Assembly: GCA_030248215.1 (NCBI GenBank)
Contig: JASANG010003201.1
Coordinates: 1 to 64,000, forward strand
Length of the DNA stretch: 64,000 nt
DNA from: Enoplolaimus lenunculus
Taxonomy: Eukaryota > Nematoda > Enoplea > Enoplida > Thoracostomopsidae
Direction: 5' to 3'
The notes beneath the pieces are model-generated. The model was not told the DNA's origin. It did not search any database and saw nothing but the letters and a program-made list of their open reading frames with translations. The position numbers were made by a program, and so were the translations under genes. This document shows, piece by piece, positions 11,001 to 21,744 of the stretch; the stretch's first letter is position 1, and every line of letters starts with the position of its first letter.

Positions 11001-11926
11001 CCAACGCGTTTGCCAGCAAACAAAGATGACAGCTCTTTGGTAATATTTTTGTCGTGCATATGCGCTCTAACTAAATTTAGCTTTGTACACCAGCCTCCAA
11101 CGGTACTTTCCGTTCCTGACTGAAAATAATTTTTTGGCATTTTTCACTTTTCTTGAACAGAAAAAACTTCCCCATGCACAAATTCTTTTTCACTGTATTC
11201 CAACGTTGTTGCCGCCTCCTCAACCTCTGGCAAGCCCAAGGAAGCTAACTACTAAGCAACTCATTATTAAGCAGCTCAAAATTCCGCAATTGTAAAGAAC
11301 AAGGGCAGAACAGTATTATAAGCATATTCCTAAGCTTAAGCCTAAGCCTCAGCCAAAGCCTAAGCGTAAGAATGAGCATATTCCTAATCCTAAGCCAAGC
11401 AAACAAATTGTCTAATGCTTTAAGCTCACTCTTTTCTAGTCCTACAAAATACGTTCGGCCCCTGATCTTTACATGGGCGTAAAATTCAAATACAAAAGAA
11501 CTTTTACCTGTGTTTTAAGCGTCTAGAATGAGCACTACTTAGTGCGGAGTAATAGTTTCAAAGAAGTTTTTTTTGCGACACATCAATTAAAAATCCTGGC
11601 TACGCGCCTGCCAACTGGTGATTGGTGCTGCATACATTTGCAAATTTTGGCAATTGCGGTTTACTTACTTTGCGCAGTTCACATTCCAACTGGCCTTTTT
11701 TCTCTAAGGCTTGATTGAGAAGTTTGGAAAGTTCATTTCGTTCGTTTATTAGTCGATCTGTTTGTCCTGCAGTAGTTGCACATAAACGATCTTCACCATT
11801 AGCACTTCGTGTAGGTTCAGGTCGACTTATAAGTAATTCTTTGACAACAGCATTTTGTCGAAATACCGTCAAAATGCATAAAATTAAAAAGACTGACGCA
11901 AACACGGATAAGATTTTATTGTTCAT
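4562..11926 (-). CDS. MT-B: type II membrane methyltransferase-like protein, 3 exons
   Basis: Exons are 11669-11926, 10981-11119 and 4562-5001, joined in phases 0 and 1 to give 278 residues. Residues 1-25 form a signal anchor; 60-85 look like a coiled-coil stem (LINERNELSKLLNQAL); the rest is a class I methyltransferase fold. It shows glycine motif VGSFGDGSG (about 125-133), an acidic end of strand 2 (SYDG), and the strand-4 motif VLSLEVAEHIP, typical of SAM-dependent enzymes, although motif I has Ser where Glu/Asp is usual. The substrate is unknown. A lumenal ER or Golgi enzyme anchored by its N-terminus is inferred. Intron 2 (5002-10980) is almost wholly transposon. MT-A at 28068-36647 is its paralogue. 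Whether it is catalytically active cannot be told from the sequence. Confidence 0.8.
5247..5546 (-). other. Intronic ORF, 99 codons, unrecognised
   Basis: This lies inside MT-B intron 2 on the same strand. The frame has a small Cys/His-rich patch (VCGKSVNSTHCFAPAHSF). Splice borders consistent with MT-B exons were not found, so it is not proposed as an exon. It may be an old repeat. Confidence 0.15.
6072..6225. repeat. GGATATCC-type palindromic simple repeat
   Basis: Tandem GGATATCC units, each a palindrome, fill the left subterminal part of the 4.8-kb element. Similar units sit at 10355-10400 and 10775-10850 at its right side, as expected of matching subterminal repeats. Confidence 0.75.
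7120..8017. mobile_element. 898-bp element with 176-bp inverted repeats
   Basis: Bases 7120-7295 and 7842-8017 are inverted copies with only scattered differences, beginning CTAGAAAAAAATGCTCAGCA. A 6-bp duplication, TTTCAA, flanks both ends (7114-7119 and 8018-8023). The 550-bp loop has no convincing ORF. The foldback shape implies a non-autonomous DNA transposon of uncertain superfamily. It sits inside the 4.8-kb element and abuts the satellite. Confidence 0.85.
8055..9250. repeat. 18-bp minisatellite, about 66 copies
   Basis: The unit is CCAACCGTTGGGGTGAAA, alternating with CCAACCGTTGGGGCAAAA. Because 18 is a multiple of three, several frames stay open on both strands (326 codons on minus, reading as GWFHPN/GWFCPN units). 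This is a consequence of the repeat, not evidence for a protein. Blocks of TGAAA and CAAAA variants recur together, showing higher-order amplification. Similar decayed units lie at 19000-19380 and 20825-20990. Confidence 0.95.
9270..9560. repeat. Unique flank shared with 21190-21740
   Basis: Downstream of the array, CTAACGTGTAAAAA, TTTCGTGCACTTTCTG and GAACACTATCGTGT all have close matches in the same order after the second array near 21 kb. The satellite plus this tail therefore form one mobile family. Confidence 0.6.
10034..10335 (+). mobile_element. GGGCCAATGTTAC element with GGGACAG array
   Basis: It begins GGGCCAATGTTACTTTAAAG, followed by two copies of CCCATTTTCCCGGGACAG, then tandem GGGACAGTT/GATG units to about 10310, and ends near TAACATT. 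Sister copies are at 28559-28780 and 53801-53960. The open frames through the array are repeat artefacts. Confidence 0.65.
10981..11119 (-). CDS. MT-B exon 2
   Basis: The acceptor is ATTATTTTCAG and the donor GTATGT. The 46 codons include VGGWCTKLNL and the glycine motif VGSFGDGSG, whose last Gly codon is split (phase 1). Length (139 bp) and phase equal those of MT-A exon 2. Confidence 0.87.
11285..11479 (-). mobile_element. GGCCCATGT MITE in MT-B intron 1
   Basis: It lies inverted: the right end reads CTGATCTTTACATGGGCG. A near-perfect 8-bp duplication flanks it (CAAAATTC / TAAAATTC). The middle has CTAAGCCTAAGCC-like runs. It is one of at least five clear copies here. Confidence 0.75.
11669..11926 (-). 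CDS. MT-B exon 1: signal anchor and stem
   Basis: ATG at 11926 begins MNNKILSVFASVFLILCIL, a clear membrane anchor with a Lys at its cytoplasmic side. The stem shares RNELS-LLN-A--K---EC spacing with MT-A exon 1. The exon ends in phase 0 at AAA|GTAAGT. Upstream there is no strong acceptor, unlike MT-A. Confidence 0.75.
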
Positions 11927-12211
11927 TCTGTTTTTTTCGCGTTTTTAATTTGCACAACTTATACAAACTTATAAACGCTCCATTGTTCTTGAATTTGTTG
12001 TGCTCAATAATTCGAGCAGTTTAAACTGCTCAGGTATCATATTCGTTAATCCTGATCACTTTTGTTTTCACAATTTTATTTTATGTTACAAATACGTTTA
12101 TATTTATATTTATAACGTTGCTACGATATTTCGTGATTTTCATCTAAACATCTATAAAAAATTATGTGTATTATATATTATATATTATGCGTATTATATG
12201 TTATATATGAG

Positions 12212-13917
12212 CAGGGTGCACGCGGCTTTGCGAGGCTCAATTTTTCAGGATTTTTTAACCAGTTTTTTAGGTGTTTACAAACTTTTTTCAGATTCTTGTA
12301 GGCGTCCCAACATCAAAAATGGACCCCCCTTTTGAAAATCCTGACTACGCCCAACACCGCATAGTTAATTGTGTATATAGTATGTTTGTTGATTGATATT
12401 AATTTCTGAAACAAGATTAACAAGCAGTCCCTGAAAGGGTCAAGGAGACGGGGTAAAACATGTCCTGTATGAATGAGTCATACCACATATTAACTATTTA
12501 ACAAAATGGGCTACGTGATTTAATGCTGATTTGAAGGAAAATTAATATTGTTCGGGAAAATTTATTTTACCGTAAAAGACGTTCGTTAGCAAATCGCAAT
12601 CAAGACCATGTAACCGTAAGCATTCAGCGTTTTACCACGATTTCAAAAACAGTTTTCAATCAATACTTGTATACTAAACAACTTCTCACTTATTTTTTAA
12701 AACACTTGAAAGCGGCATAGATAAGCTGTTGAAGAACGGATAATTTTTTTAATTTGTCAATCAAGCCACTGTCGAATAATACCAGTACTAGAAAGTGAAC
12801 AGTTATAAACTCACAAGTTGTAGACCAACAGAAACGAGAAATGGACTGCGAATGACTTATATCGTAACGGGCACATCAATGTCATTGAAGACATAGACAT
12901 CAATCGCCGATTGAAAATTGAAGGGCATAATTGGTTATCAGAGCACAAGGCCGCTTAAAATGTTATGCGGTTTAACCAAAATTCCTAAAAACTCTTCTGA
13001 GAGTTTTCTGAAATTCCAAGCCCCAAGCTGATATCGAACTAGAGCTACCAAACCACGGAATAGACAAATCAACTTGCTAACCGACTGACCCACTGCGGTA
13101 TCTGCAAAATTTTTCTTCACAGCGGTATTAAAGATGTAAGCAAATGCACGCGATCATGCGGTACAGCGTAAATAGAAATTACAAGCCTCCCGTGGCACAT
13201 ATTGTAGTTGTAGTTAATTTAATATGTATATGATGAAACTTGTTCGGTACATGCTGTATATGCATAGTAAGTATGCAAATTAAGTATAAAGTGTTAATAC
13301 ATGAGAGTCAAAAATAAGATTACCGTTTTCCGGGGGGATCATGGCACTAAAAACTGGGGTCTTTTTCCCTAAAACTAAGCTTTGAGCTTTGAATTTTTGC
13401 GCAAAGATTCTGCGACAAATGTCCGTTTAAGATAGCTAAACCAAAAACCAAAATAACAGCTAAAAGACCAGATATTAAAGGAGAAGCCATTGTAAAATTT
13501 ATACCCAATAATTTGACTTATTTTAAAAGAGACGGCCTCCAGGCCGCCTCAAAAACTTTACAGGATATATTGAAATGAATCGCATCAGATATATAATATA
13601 TAATATATAGATAAACGCGACACCAATCTCAATGCAACCTGAAATGTTGATTAATCTAGTTTCTGAAACATTGTGCATGAGCTGTTGCCAAATATAAATT
13701 TCGCGGTATTGATGTTAAGTTGACGCTTATTTGGCGCGCAAATAAATAGTGTCAAGATATTTGAAAAAATTTAAAAAATCAGGTTTTACTTCGCCATTTT
13801 TCAGGTTTTTTTATTTTTATAACTAAGGGCTTCGAAAAATCAGGTTTTTCAGGTGTTTTAGTAAAAATCAGTTTTTTTCGCGTTTTTTTTCAGGTTTTTC
13901 AGGTCGCGGGCACCCTG
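12212..13917. mobile_element. 1.7-kb CAGGGTGC hAT-like element
   Basis: The ends are CAGGGTGCACGCGG and CGCGGGCACCCTG, in inverted orientation. Six bases (TATGAG) are repeated at both flanks, which may be what remains of an 8-bp duplication. Both subterminal parts are rich in TTTTTCAGG-like units. No transposase is seen; a SINE lies inside. Confidence 0.65.
12920..13103 (-). mobile_element. tRNA-derived SINE
   Basis: On minus, an A-box-like GGGTCAGTCGGTTAGC (13076-13091) and a B-box-like GTTCGATATC (13030-13039) are spaced as in a tRNA. They are followed by a body running to about 12930. The 3' tail is not sharply defined. Confidence 0.6.
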
Positions 13918-13925
13918 TATGAGAT

Positions 13926-14535
13926 TTGCGACCAATTATCCGGCTTCTGCAAAATATCAGCATCCGGCTACGCTGTTTCAACTTGTCGGATGTTTTTAAA
14001 AACTTCAAAATTTGAAGCCATCATTTATGTTTTATACTAACTACCATGAAACTCATTGACTTGCTTTTACATATTTTTTCTGTCATACAGGTAATGGAAA
14101 TGTTTGCATGTGCCCGTGCACGTTCACAATCTTTATTGGGTTACAATAAGACTGGAAAACCTGATAAAGATTACAGCCACCACTATTTTATAGTGCTGAC
14201 GGAAGACTGTGTGTCTTTAAAAGGAACATTGGCCGAACAAATATTGGAACTGAACGCAATGCTACGAAAACATAGAACAGTGGAATACGGTCGCTGTTAA
14301 AGTGTCAAAATGCATCGGTGTGAGATGTTAAGCTTTGTCAAGTAAGTAAACACTTTGGATACTTTAGCAATGGAAGGAAGGATTGGTTACGTTCTTATGT
14401 TTGAATACAATGTAGTACTTTACTACGTTCGAATTCATTATCCGGCTCCCGCCGGATATTACATTATCCGGCTCCCGCCGGATATTACATTATCCGACTC
14501 CGAGTCCGTCGTTTTTGGTATCCGGTCGCACGCTG
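13926..14535. mobile_element. Decayed hAT-like element with CCGGCTCCCG repeats
   Basis: The left side reads GCGACCAATTATCCGGC and the right GGTATCCGGTCGCACGCTG, the inverse of the CAGGGTGCGACCGG end. TATCCGGCTCCCGCC units lie near the right end. It abuts the previous element. It may have carried in the exon-like stretch at 14091-14300. Confidence 0.5.
14091..14300 (+). pseudogene. Possible captured terminal exon
   Basis: A textbook acceptor (ATATTTTTTCTGTCATACAG) precedes an open frame of 69 codons to a stop. The product contains ARARSQSLLGYNKTGKPDKD, then DYSHHYFIVLTEDCVSL, and looks more protein-like than the other ORFs nearby. I do not recognise it. No partner exon was found on plus, and it lies between the decayed ends of a hAT-like element. 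A captured host exon or part of an old element protein are both possible. Confidence 0.3.
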
Positions 14536-14539
14536 ATAT

Positions 14540-15798
14540 ATATTATCTATGCTTAGTGTTTTTAAAATTTTCAGCTCAAATACACTAATATCAATATATC
14601 GGGGTTAAAAACCCATTTCGTCGACACAAATCATAACCTACATTGAAACACTTAATATTGTGATAGATTGAACCAGAAGCCTAATATTAGCAGCCGCACA
14701 ATTATGTATCGTTGTCAAGGGAGTCCAAAACTCTGAAGTTTGAATTTTGGTTTTAAATTGTGAAAAACTTTTTGAGCGACTGTTAATTTTAAAAGTATTG
14801 AAATGGAGTTACTAAGCGACATGACACTAAAATAATGCCTGTAAGTAGCATTTTACACCAAATTTGATGGCCATGCTACATATCGAGAGGTATACTTTAT
14901 GCGGCTGCTAACAAAATCAATTTATATAAAACAAAATTCTCATAAGCGAACAACTCAAAATTAAACCTAAATTTGATGAAACTGTTCCACCCTGTGTGAT
15001 AACTACAAACATGTGTATACTTTATGTTATGTAAGGAAGTATATTTTTGTATGCAATGTCACTGGTACACATGCAGAAATATTTTCACTTCGTCCCTATG
15101 AAAATGATAGGGCACTTTATCTATAAATTCTTGGTCAATTGATACGTTTATTCTAGAAATAATTTCATTCAAAATTGTGCGCCCGATTTTCAGTTTGCAA
15201 CCCGTCTACATATTTTATGTTTAAGGGTGCGTTATTTAATGTTAAGATGAATAGATCATGTTTTCTTGCATTTTTTGCTTTAGCTATACCAGTGGGTTCC
15301 AGTACAGAAAATATGAAATCTGCGACAAATTTTCTGTTTTTTAATTTCTACGGATACGTAGATAAAAATTTCGACTCATATACACTTCCCTCACATTAAA
15401 GATTAAGCCCTAGGCTTAAGGTCAGGTTAAGGTTTAGTGTGCGGACTGCACGAGTACTGCTTGTGTGAATGATGTACGCTAGTTTAAAAACGGTCCTAAG
15501 TGGGTGTGATTTCACAAGTTAAATCAAATAGCCGGGTCTTGCCTGCTATTAAGCCGAACAAATCTTAAGAATCTAAATTCAAGCAGATCAAACACGCCTG
15601 CTTAATCGATTCACATTCTGACTCAAGAAAATACTGACGCAAAACCTTCATAAAAACTGTAATATACATCTCAGTTTATATTTCCTGTTCGGCTCTTGTC
15701 CTATTTTCCTTAGATTTACGCTTAGAATTAAGGTTAGGCTTTTGAAAGAAGTTGCATAAACCATCCAACGTTTTCCGTAGGTTTCCTCTCAAAGCACA
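14540..15798. other. Stretch without supported genes
   Basis: No gene is supported. A 74-codon plus ORF (15175-15399) has hydrophobic patches but no motif. Bases 15400-15440 and 15700-15760 carry TTAGGC-like runs, probably MITE scraps. Confidence 0.5.
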
Positions 15799-15806
15799 CG
15801 GATTGC

Positions 15807-15963
15807 GGCCCATGTAAAGATCAGGGGTGGATCGTTTTTTGTGGGACTAGAATAGAGTAAGCTTAAGGTTTAGACTATTTTTTGCTTGGCTTAGACTAAG
15901 GCTTCGGCTTAGGCTTAGGAATATGATTATAATACTGTTCCGCCTCTGTTCTTTACATTGGTT
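15807..15963 (+). mobile_element. GGCCCATGT MITE
   Basis: It runs from GGCCCATGTAAAGATCAGGG to CCGCCTCTGTTCTTTACATTGG. The flanks CGGATTGC and CGGATTAC are a 7-of-8 target duplication. TAGGCTTAGG-like units fill the centre. Confidence 0.8.
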
Positions 15964-16214
15964 CGGATTACAATCCGTTCGTTTATTGAGAACAAAAACT
16001 TGAATGCCGCACCAGTCATCGATGAGAACAACCGACAAAGAAAACGAAAACCCAGAGAAAATTAAAACTAGCGATTCTTTTCAGACTGTGTTCAGTCTAT
16101 GGTCACGCGATATAATAATCATGAACCTAATGGTGTACGTTGCGGCAATAGAAACCTCACCGTCCCACAACTCTTAAAGATAGACAGTCTTGTGTGAAAT
16201 AATACTGAACTCAC

Positions 16215-16282
16215 CGCTGTTGCCGTAGTCTAGGTAGAGTGGTGCGCCAATTGTGTGAGGGGCTCCCGGCCAAAAATCACTG
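16215..16282 (-). CDS. Possible 68-bp exon of unknown gene
   Basis: On minus, the acceptor TTTTATTTCTAAG and donor GTGAGT bound a frame reading SDFWPGAPHTIGAPLYLDYG. The composition is protein-like and both borders fit consensus. No neighbouring exon was secured; an ORF at 16507-16704 on the same strand could belong to it. It might be a downstream exon of the C2/MNNL-like gene. Confidence 0.28.
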
Positions 16283-16399
16283 CTTAGAAATAAAACTTTA
16301 AAATAAAGAAAAGAAATATTTTTTAGCGTAAAATACGTCGCGAATAAGTTTGCAAATTTTGCACTGGGACACTTAGGCACAAACGACTCCACTATGTGA

Positions 16400-18700
16400 G
16401 AGTAAGATGGGCGCTAAGCATGGTATTGTCTAGGAAATAAACGTGAAAAAATAATGTGGTGCGTTTTACTGGTATTTATAGGCTAAATAACATAGCTAGC
16501 GTATGATCACGCTAATATTAGATTGCACAAGCAAAGCTTTTTTGGGTAAGTTCGGTTTTTATGGCTATATTCTTCGATCTGAATAAGGTTTGAGCATTCA
16601 TGACGGACCATCCACAGTATTTTGACACTTGAATTAGCCCGTTTCGATTCAATTAGTAGCACCCCTGCGCAGATGCGTGTTTTTTTAACTCCTGTTTTGT
16701 TCAACTGCGAATACTGCAGGGCCGTAACTACGACGACGAAACGCTCTCTGCTGAAGTCTTGACTATTCTTGTTCGTTTATAGGAAACTTCTAGAAAACAT
16801 CTCGCATTTCCTACTACAGCAATTTGTTTGTTGCGGGCGACATTTTATTATACATCGACGGCCAGTGTTACGCAGTTATAGTTTTAACTTATCGGAACGT
16901 ATAGTTTTCAATATTGCAAACAAATCTCGTTTTTGTAGAGCTTTGATTATTAACTTTCACTAAAACTCTAATCAAATTAATAGCAGATTTTTTGGAAAAT
17001 TAAACGTGCATTATTATTTGAACAACAATTTGCTAACGAGAACTAAGTTTTACGCCCTCAATTGTTCTAACTTTGCTCTCAATAATGGGTTTTGCACGCA
17101 TCTCGCCAAAAACTTAACCCAAGACATAACCCTAAGTAAAATCCTAAGCCTAAACGCTACTGTAATGTTAAACCAAATTTTACCAAAATTTTAAAATTGC
17201 AAAAACTCTGAAGCAAGGGTACAAGTGCCAAAACAGTCAACAATTATGAGCAAAAATGCATGGACGAAAAGCTCCAGCGCGCGATGCATTTTTCGCTTAC
17301 AACCCGTTCATTTAGGAGGTACTTGACGGTAGGAATGCAAAATTAGCATAATTTTTTAAAATAAAAACAAAACAACTTTGCAGTACGATTATCTTACCGT
17401 GTGAGATTGACACGGAGGCAGGACAAAAACGCAACGAGCGTTGGTTACATTTTTGTGCACAGAATGTACTCAGTTGCACAAAACATGCAAAACAACGCTG
17501 TGTTGGTGGGATTCGATATACCGAATTTCAATGTTTACAAAACTGTTGAAAGTAAATTGTTTCAAAAAATTTTATTATGTTCACAATGGTTCAATGCTGC
17601 TATGACGCTTTTTTCTATTTTGCGACAAACTTTCATTGCATAATAAAGTTGATGAACTCCAAACTATTGAAGTGGATACGTCACGTTTAATGTTTGCATT
17701 TTCGATCCGCGCAGCAAGCATCTGCACAACATAAATTACTTTGTTGAAACAGGGCAGAAAAGCATCCGCTTCCGAAATATAAACAAATTAGTAAAAAGTA
17801 CTGTTTGTAGGTTTTCGAATATCCTACGTGTTGCATTATACAGGTCAAAAAATTTCCACTTGCTTGTTATGAATCATCCGGAAGCACCACAGAAAGTTAT
17901 ATAATTTCAGTTCGCTGAACGTAACCGTTGGTCAAATGAGAGCAAAAATCAGCGCATGATTTTTAGACTAAAATGAAGCAGTTTAGTTCCTTAGGTGCTA
18001 ACTATCATTCATGTGTACTTAATGTTACGTAAGGAAATGAAATTGTTGTATAAAAGGTAAACGCTACGCGAGCAGAAATAAGTATTTTTAATTTGCACAT
18101 ACGACATTGCTAGTATACATTTCCAGTCAGATGTGGAACTGACAATTATGTATTCATTCATATCTGTGTGTTAACAAATCCCAAAATCAAAAGCACCGAC
18201 AACAAGTTGAGTAGAGCAATGCGGAAACAAGGGCGGTAAATTGACCTTCGACAATTAAAACTTAGGTCTTTTCGTTTTTCTTCAGCAAAATTTAAACAAA
18301 CATACCAAACAGGTATAGTTGTGTATACAGCAACGTCACCACCTACGAAATGTTTGAAACTTTACTCTAGTAATGCTAGTCAGCCGGCTTTGCGCAATGC
18401 GCAAAAGTTAGCGAATGTACAATCTGCGTGCAAATATTCTATTCACGGAACAAATCACGTGTCCGTTCTAAGAAAATGCTGTAAACAACTTAATGCTGGT
18501 ACGTTGCCCAAAAATGTGGGACATTCCAGATTTAATTACATAGATTAGATTGATATTAGTGTTGTTTTTTAACTTCTCTGCCAAATATCTTTTATGTGAC
18601 ATTTGATTGAAATATCTTCCTAAAGCTTGTTGTTTTAGCAATTCCGGTTCCAAACGTATAATGATGATTTTAAAACCTCTATAGATGTAATATTGTGTCA
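16400..18700. other. Stretch without supported genes
   Basis: There are ORFs of 62-80 codons but none with a motif or paired splice sites. Bases 17400-17490 are copy 2 of the small repeat seen at 1110. Bases 17110-17150 hold TTAGGC-like runs. Confidence 0.45.
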
Positions 18701-18710
18701 TACGTACTCG

Positions 18711-18892
18711 GGCCCATGTAAAGATCAGGTGCGCAACCGGTTTCTGTACGACTGCTATGGAGTAAGATTACGCATTAGACTAATTTTTTTGCTTAGGCTT
18801 ATGCTTAGGCTCATGCTTATTCTTGCGCTTAGGGTTAGGATTAGGCTTTGGAGAATATGCTTTTATACTGCTGTTACGCCGCTGTTGTTTTA
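18711..18892 (+). mobile_element. GGCCCATGT MITE
   Basis: The start is GGCCCATGTAAAGATCAGGT and the right end is decayed. ACTCG is shared by both flanks. The interior consists of GCTTAGGCTTATGC-like units for about 70 bases. Confidence 0.7.
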
Positions 18893-18979
18893 TTGACTCG
18901 GACTCCAAACAAACGAGATCACGTCAGTTTAAACAATTTCTAACTTTTTTAGAAAACACTTTTTTCATTTTAAAGTATA

Positions 18980-21740
18980 ATCTGAACGTAAACAACCGTT
19001 GTGTGGAAGCAATTTTTAAAGCGAAATCAACCGTTGGGGTGAAACAAATTGTAGGTGTGAAAGCAATCGTTGGGGTAAAAAACCGTTGGCCTGAAACCAA
19101 CCGTTGGGCTGAAACATTCGTTGGTTTAAACCAACGCCGGGGTGAGACCGACTGCCGAGGTGAAACCAACCGTTACGGTGAATGCAATCATTGGGGTGAA
19201 AGTAACCGTTGGGTGTAACCAATCGTTGAAGCGACACAAATGGTTTGGGTGAAATCAATCGTTGAGGCAAAATTAGCCGTCAGGGTAAAGCCAACCGTCG
19301 TGATGAAACGATATGTTGGGCTGAAACCAACCGTTCGGGTAAAAGCAATTTTTGTGGTGGAAGCAACCGTTTGGTGTAACCAAGAGCGCATAATACAACA
19401 GCGTGCAACTCTTGGGGTTCCGCATGGTGCAAATGTACCACCGGGCGTTGTGTTTTTGGCTGTCCCCCTTTTTTAAAGGGGGGGTCGTTGTCACATGCAA
19501 TAAACCTAAATTAAACTATAAGCGGATCATTTTGGTGCCGCATACATAAAGTGTCATATTTCGCACAGATTGTACCACCCTCCCTAAATAGAGGGGGTAG
19601 AACAAAAACGCAACGCGTGCCGGGTACATTCTTTTCTCACACTGAATGTAAACAGTTGCATACTCTTGTATAAGTATGTATCATCCAGGGTGCGACCGGA
19701 TACCAAAAACTGACGGAGCCGGAGCCGGATAATCTAATATCCGGCCGGAGCCGAAGCCGGAGCCGGATAGTTAATTCGATTGTTTATTTAATCTCATATT
19801 CCTTTATAAGTCTATAGTTTGTATTCTGGTTTACTGAATCATATTACTGTTTGAATTACTGCTTGAGCGCATTAATTATGGGTTTTTCGTAAATTAATAG
19901 CCTATCACTCAAAAATTACCACAAACGTATACATTTTTTGTTTATATATTTCCACAAATAATTGAAATTCAAGCAAAAACTAAAATAAAGTATCTAGGTA
20001 GCATTCAGATATCAGAACGTAACTCACAATTCTTCCTTTCGTGGCCTATATAAAAAAGTGTTTTCGAGACAAAGCTTGACACTTTAACAATGAACCTATT
20101 CCATTATTCTATTTATGTAACGTTGCGTTCAGTTGCAATATTTGTTTTGCACGTCTTACTTTTACGGTCGGGCATCCAGTTTATGTAAGATACTATCAAA
20201 TAGAGGGTTATGTAGCTTAGGATTTAAGGCTATTGTTTCGCTTAAACTTAGTTTTGACTTATCTTCACGTTAACTGCAACGTAACGTACAAAGTAGCCGG
20301 CATGCAACCAGAGGCCTAGCCAGAATTTTAAAAGGGGAGCTACGTTCTGAGAAAAAAATTTGAAATTGGAGCTACTTTCTGAGAAAAATTTAGAATGGGA
20401 AATTACACTTGTTCTCAACTAAATTAATCGCCTTAAGATTGAAGCAAATATAAAACTGGTTTCCACAGTGAATGTAGTTTCAGTTACTTGAGTTCTAACT
20501 AATAAATATGCATGCAGATAATCAATAAAATTGATAACTTACCAGCTCACTTATTACGGCATATACCTTTTTAGACCTCCTATTCTTGTCGTTACCACCC
20601 TGCTATCCAATAAACGTACCTTATTCAAAACTATTAAATGGTTTACATAACACAATTATGACACAATAAAGATATAAAAGTAATTCAATCTAAGTCAATT
20701 AGTTTCATGTTTTCAAACTTTTAAACAAATATTCTGCAAGAAAAAATACCGCAGCCAGACCCGGTTGTCGATTTTTTGCCGGAGCCGGAGCCGGATATCC
20801 GGTCGCACCCTGGCTATCTTTCACTTTCGGTGTAACCAATCGTTTCCATTGAAACCAAGCTCTAGGGTGAAACTAACCACTAGGGCGAAACAGATCGTTG
20901 GAGTGAAACCAAGTGTTGGGGATAAAACTGATCGTTTCCGTACAACCGATCAGTTGGGTAACAGCAACTATTGGGGAGAAACCTATAATTGCGGTAAAAA
21001 ATAAAACTTGTGTAAAACAATTTAACCGATGTGTAAAAAATTAAATATGTTGTGCATCACTTAGCTGTAAAATATCAGGGCAGCAGATTGTTGAAAAAAT
21101 TATTAAAACAAAATATTAAAAACATTGAACAAAATATTTTCTCATGAGAAAGAAGTTAGTTATTTCGACTTTAATGTGCATCGAATGCATTGAAATTACG
21201 TGGCTAACGGGTAAAAATCGCTGAGTCAAAATAAGAAATTTCGCGAACTTTCTGGTGTGAGTTTTTAAACCATAACATTTGAAAGCCATATTTGGTTGGC
21301 AATTTTTTTGGCATACGTATGCAATGCCTGTTTCACCGCCAGACGCCGCCGCATGGCAGCGGACGCCGGCACCCGGCGGAATTCGGCGTTGCACGGCGGC
21401 GTGTGGCGACGTGCGCCGACATCCGGCACAGTAAAGCGCAATTAATAAGGCTGCCAGCCGGGCTCGTAACCAAGGGAGGCAGGTGGGGTCAGTCCCCCAG
21501 AAGAAATTTTGGGCCCCCCTAGAAAATTGTCAACTTTGCTTGCAAGTCATTAAAAACCCTTGAACGCCCCTCCTGAATAATTTTTAGCAACCCTAGCAAT
21601 GTGAGCTGACTACGGCCTGTTGTCAGCATGGGAAATTTCACTAAGCAGCTTTCATATTGCATGAATATTACTGCGAGAACTAAATTGAAAATTCGCACTT
21701 GAGATGCGTGAACCATATCTATGAACACTATCGTGTGCAT
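18980..21740. mobile_element. Second copy of the 18-bp-satellite family, interrupted
   Basis: Decayed units of the form AACCGTTGGGGTGAAA cover 19000-19380 and resume at 20825-20990. A hAT-like element and other repeat matter lie between. Bases 21190-21740 match the tail at 9270-9560. The unit order is far more diverged than in the 8-9 kb array, so this copy is older or has not been re-homogenised. Confidence 0.6.
19686..20812. mobile_element. 1.1-kb CAGGGTGCGACC element
   Basis: The terminal repeats CAGGGTGCGACCGGATA and TATCCGGTCGCACCCTG are perfect inverses for 17 bases. Both subterminal zones hold GGAGCCGGAGCCGGAT runs. A clean 8-bp duplication was not found (GTATCATC versus GCTATCTT). 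No ORF of note. It interrupts the 18-bp satellite family copy. Confidence 0.8.
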
Positions 21741-21744
21741 ATGA

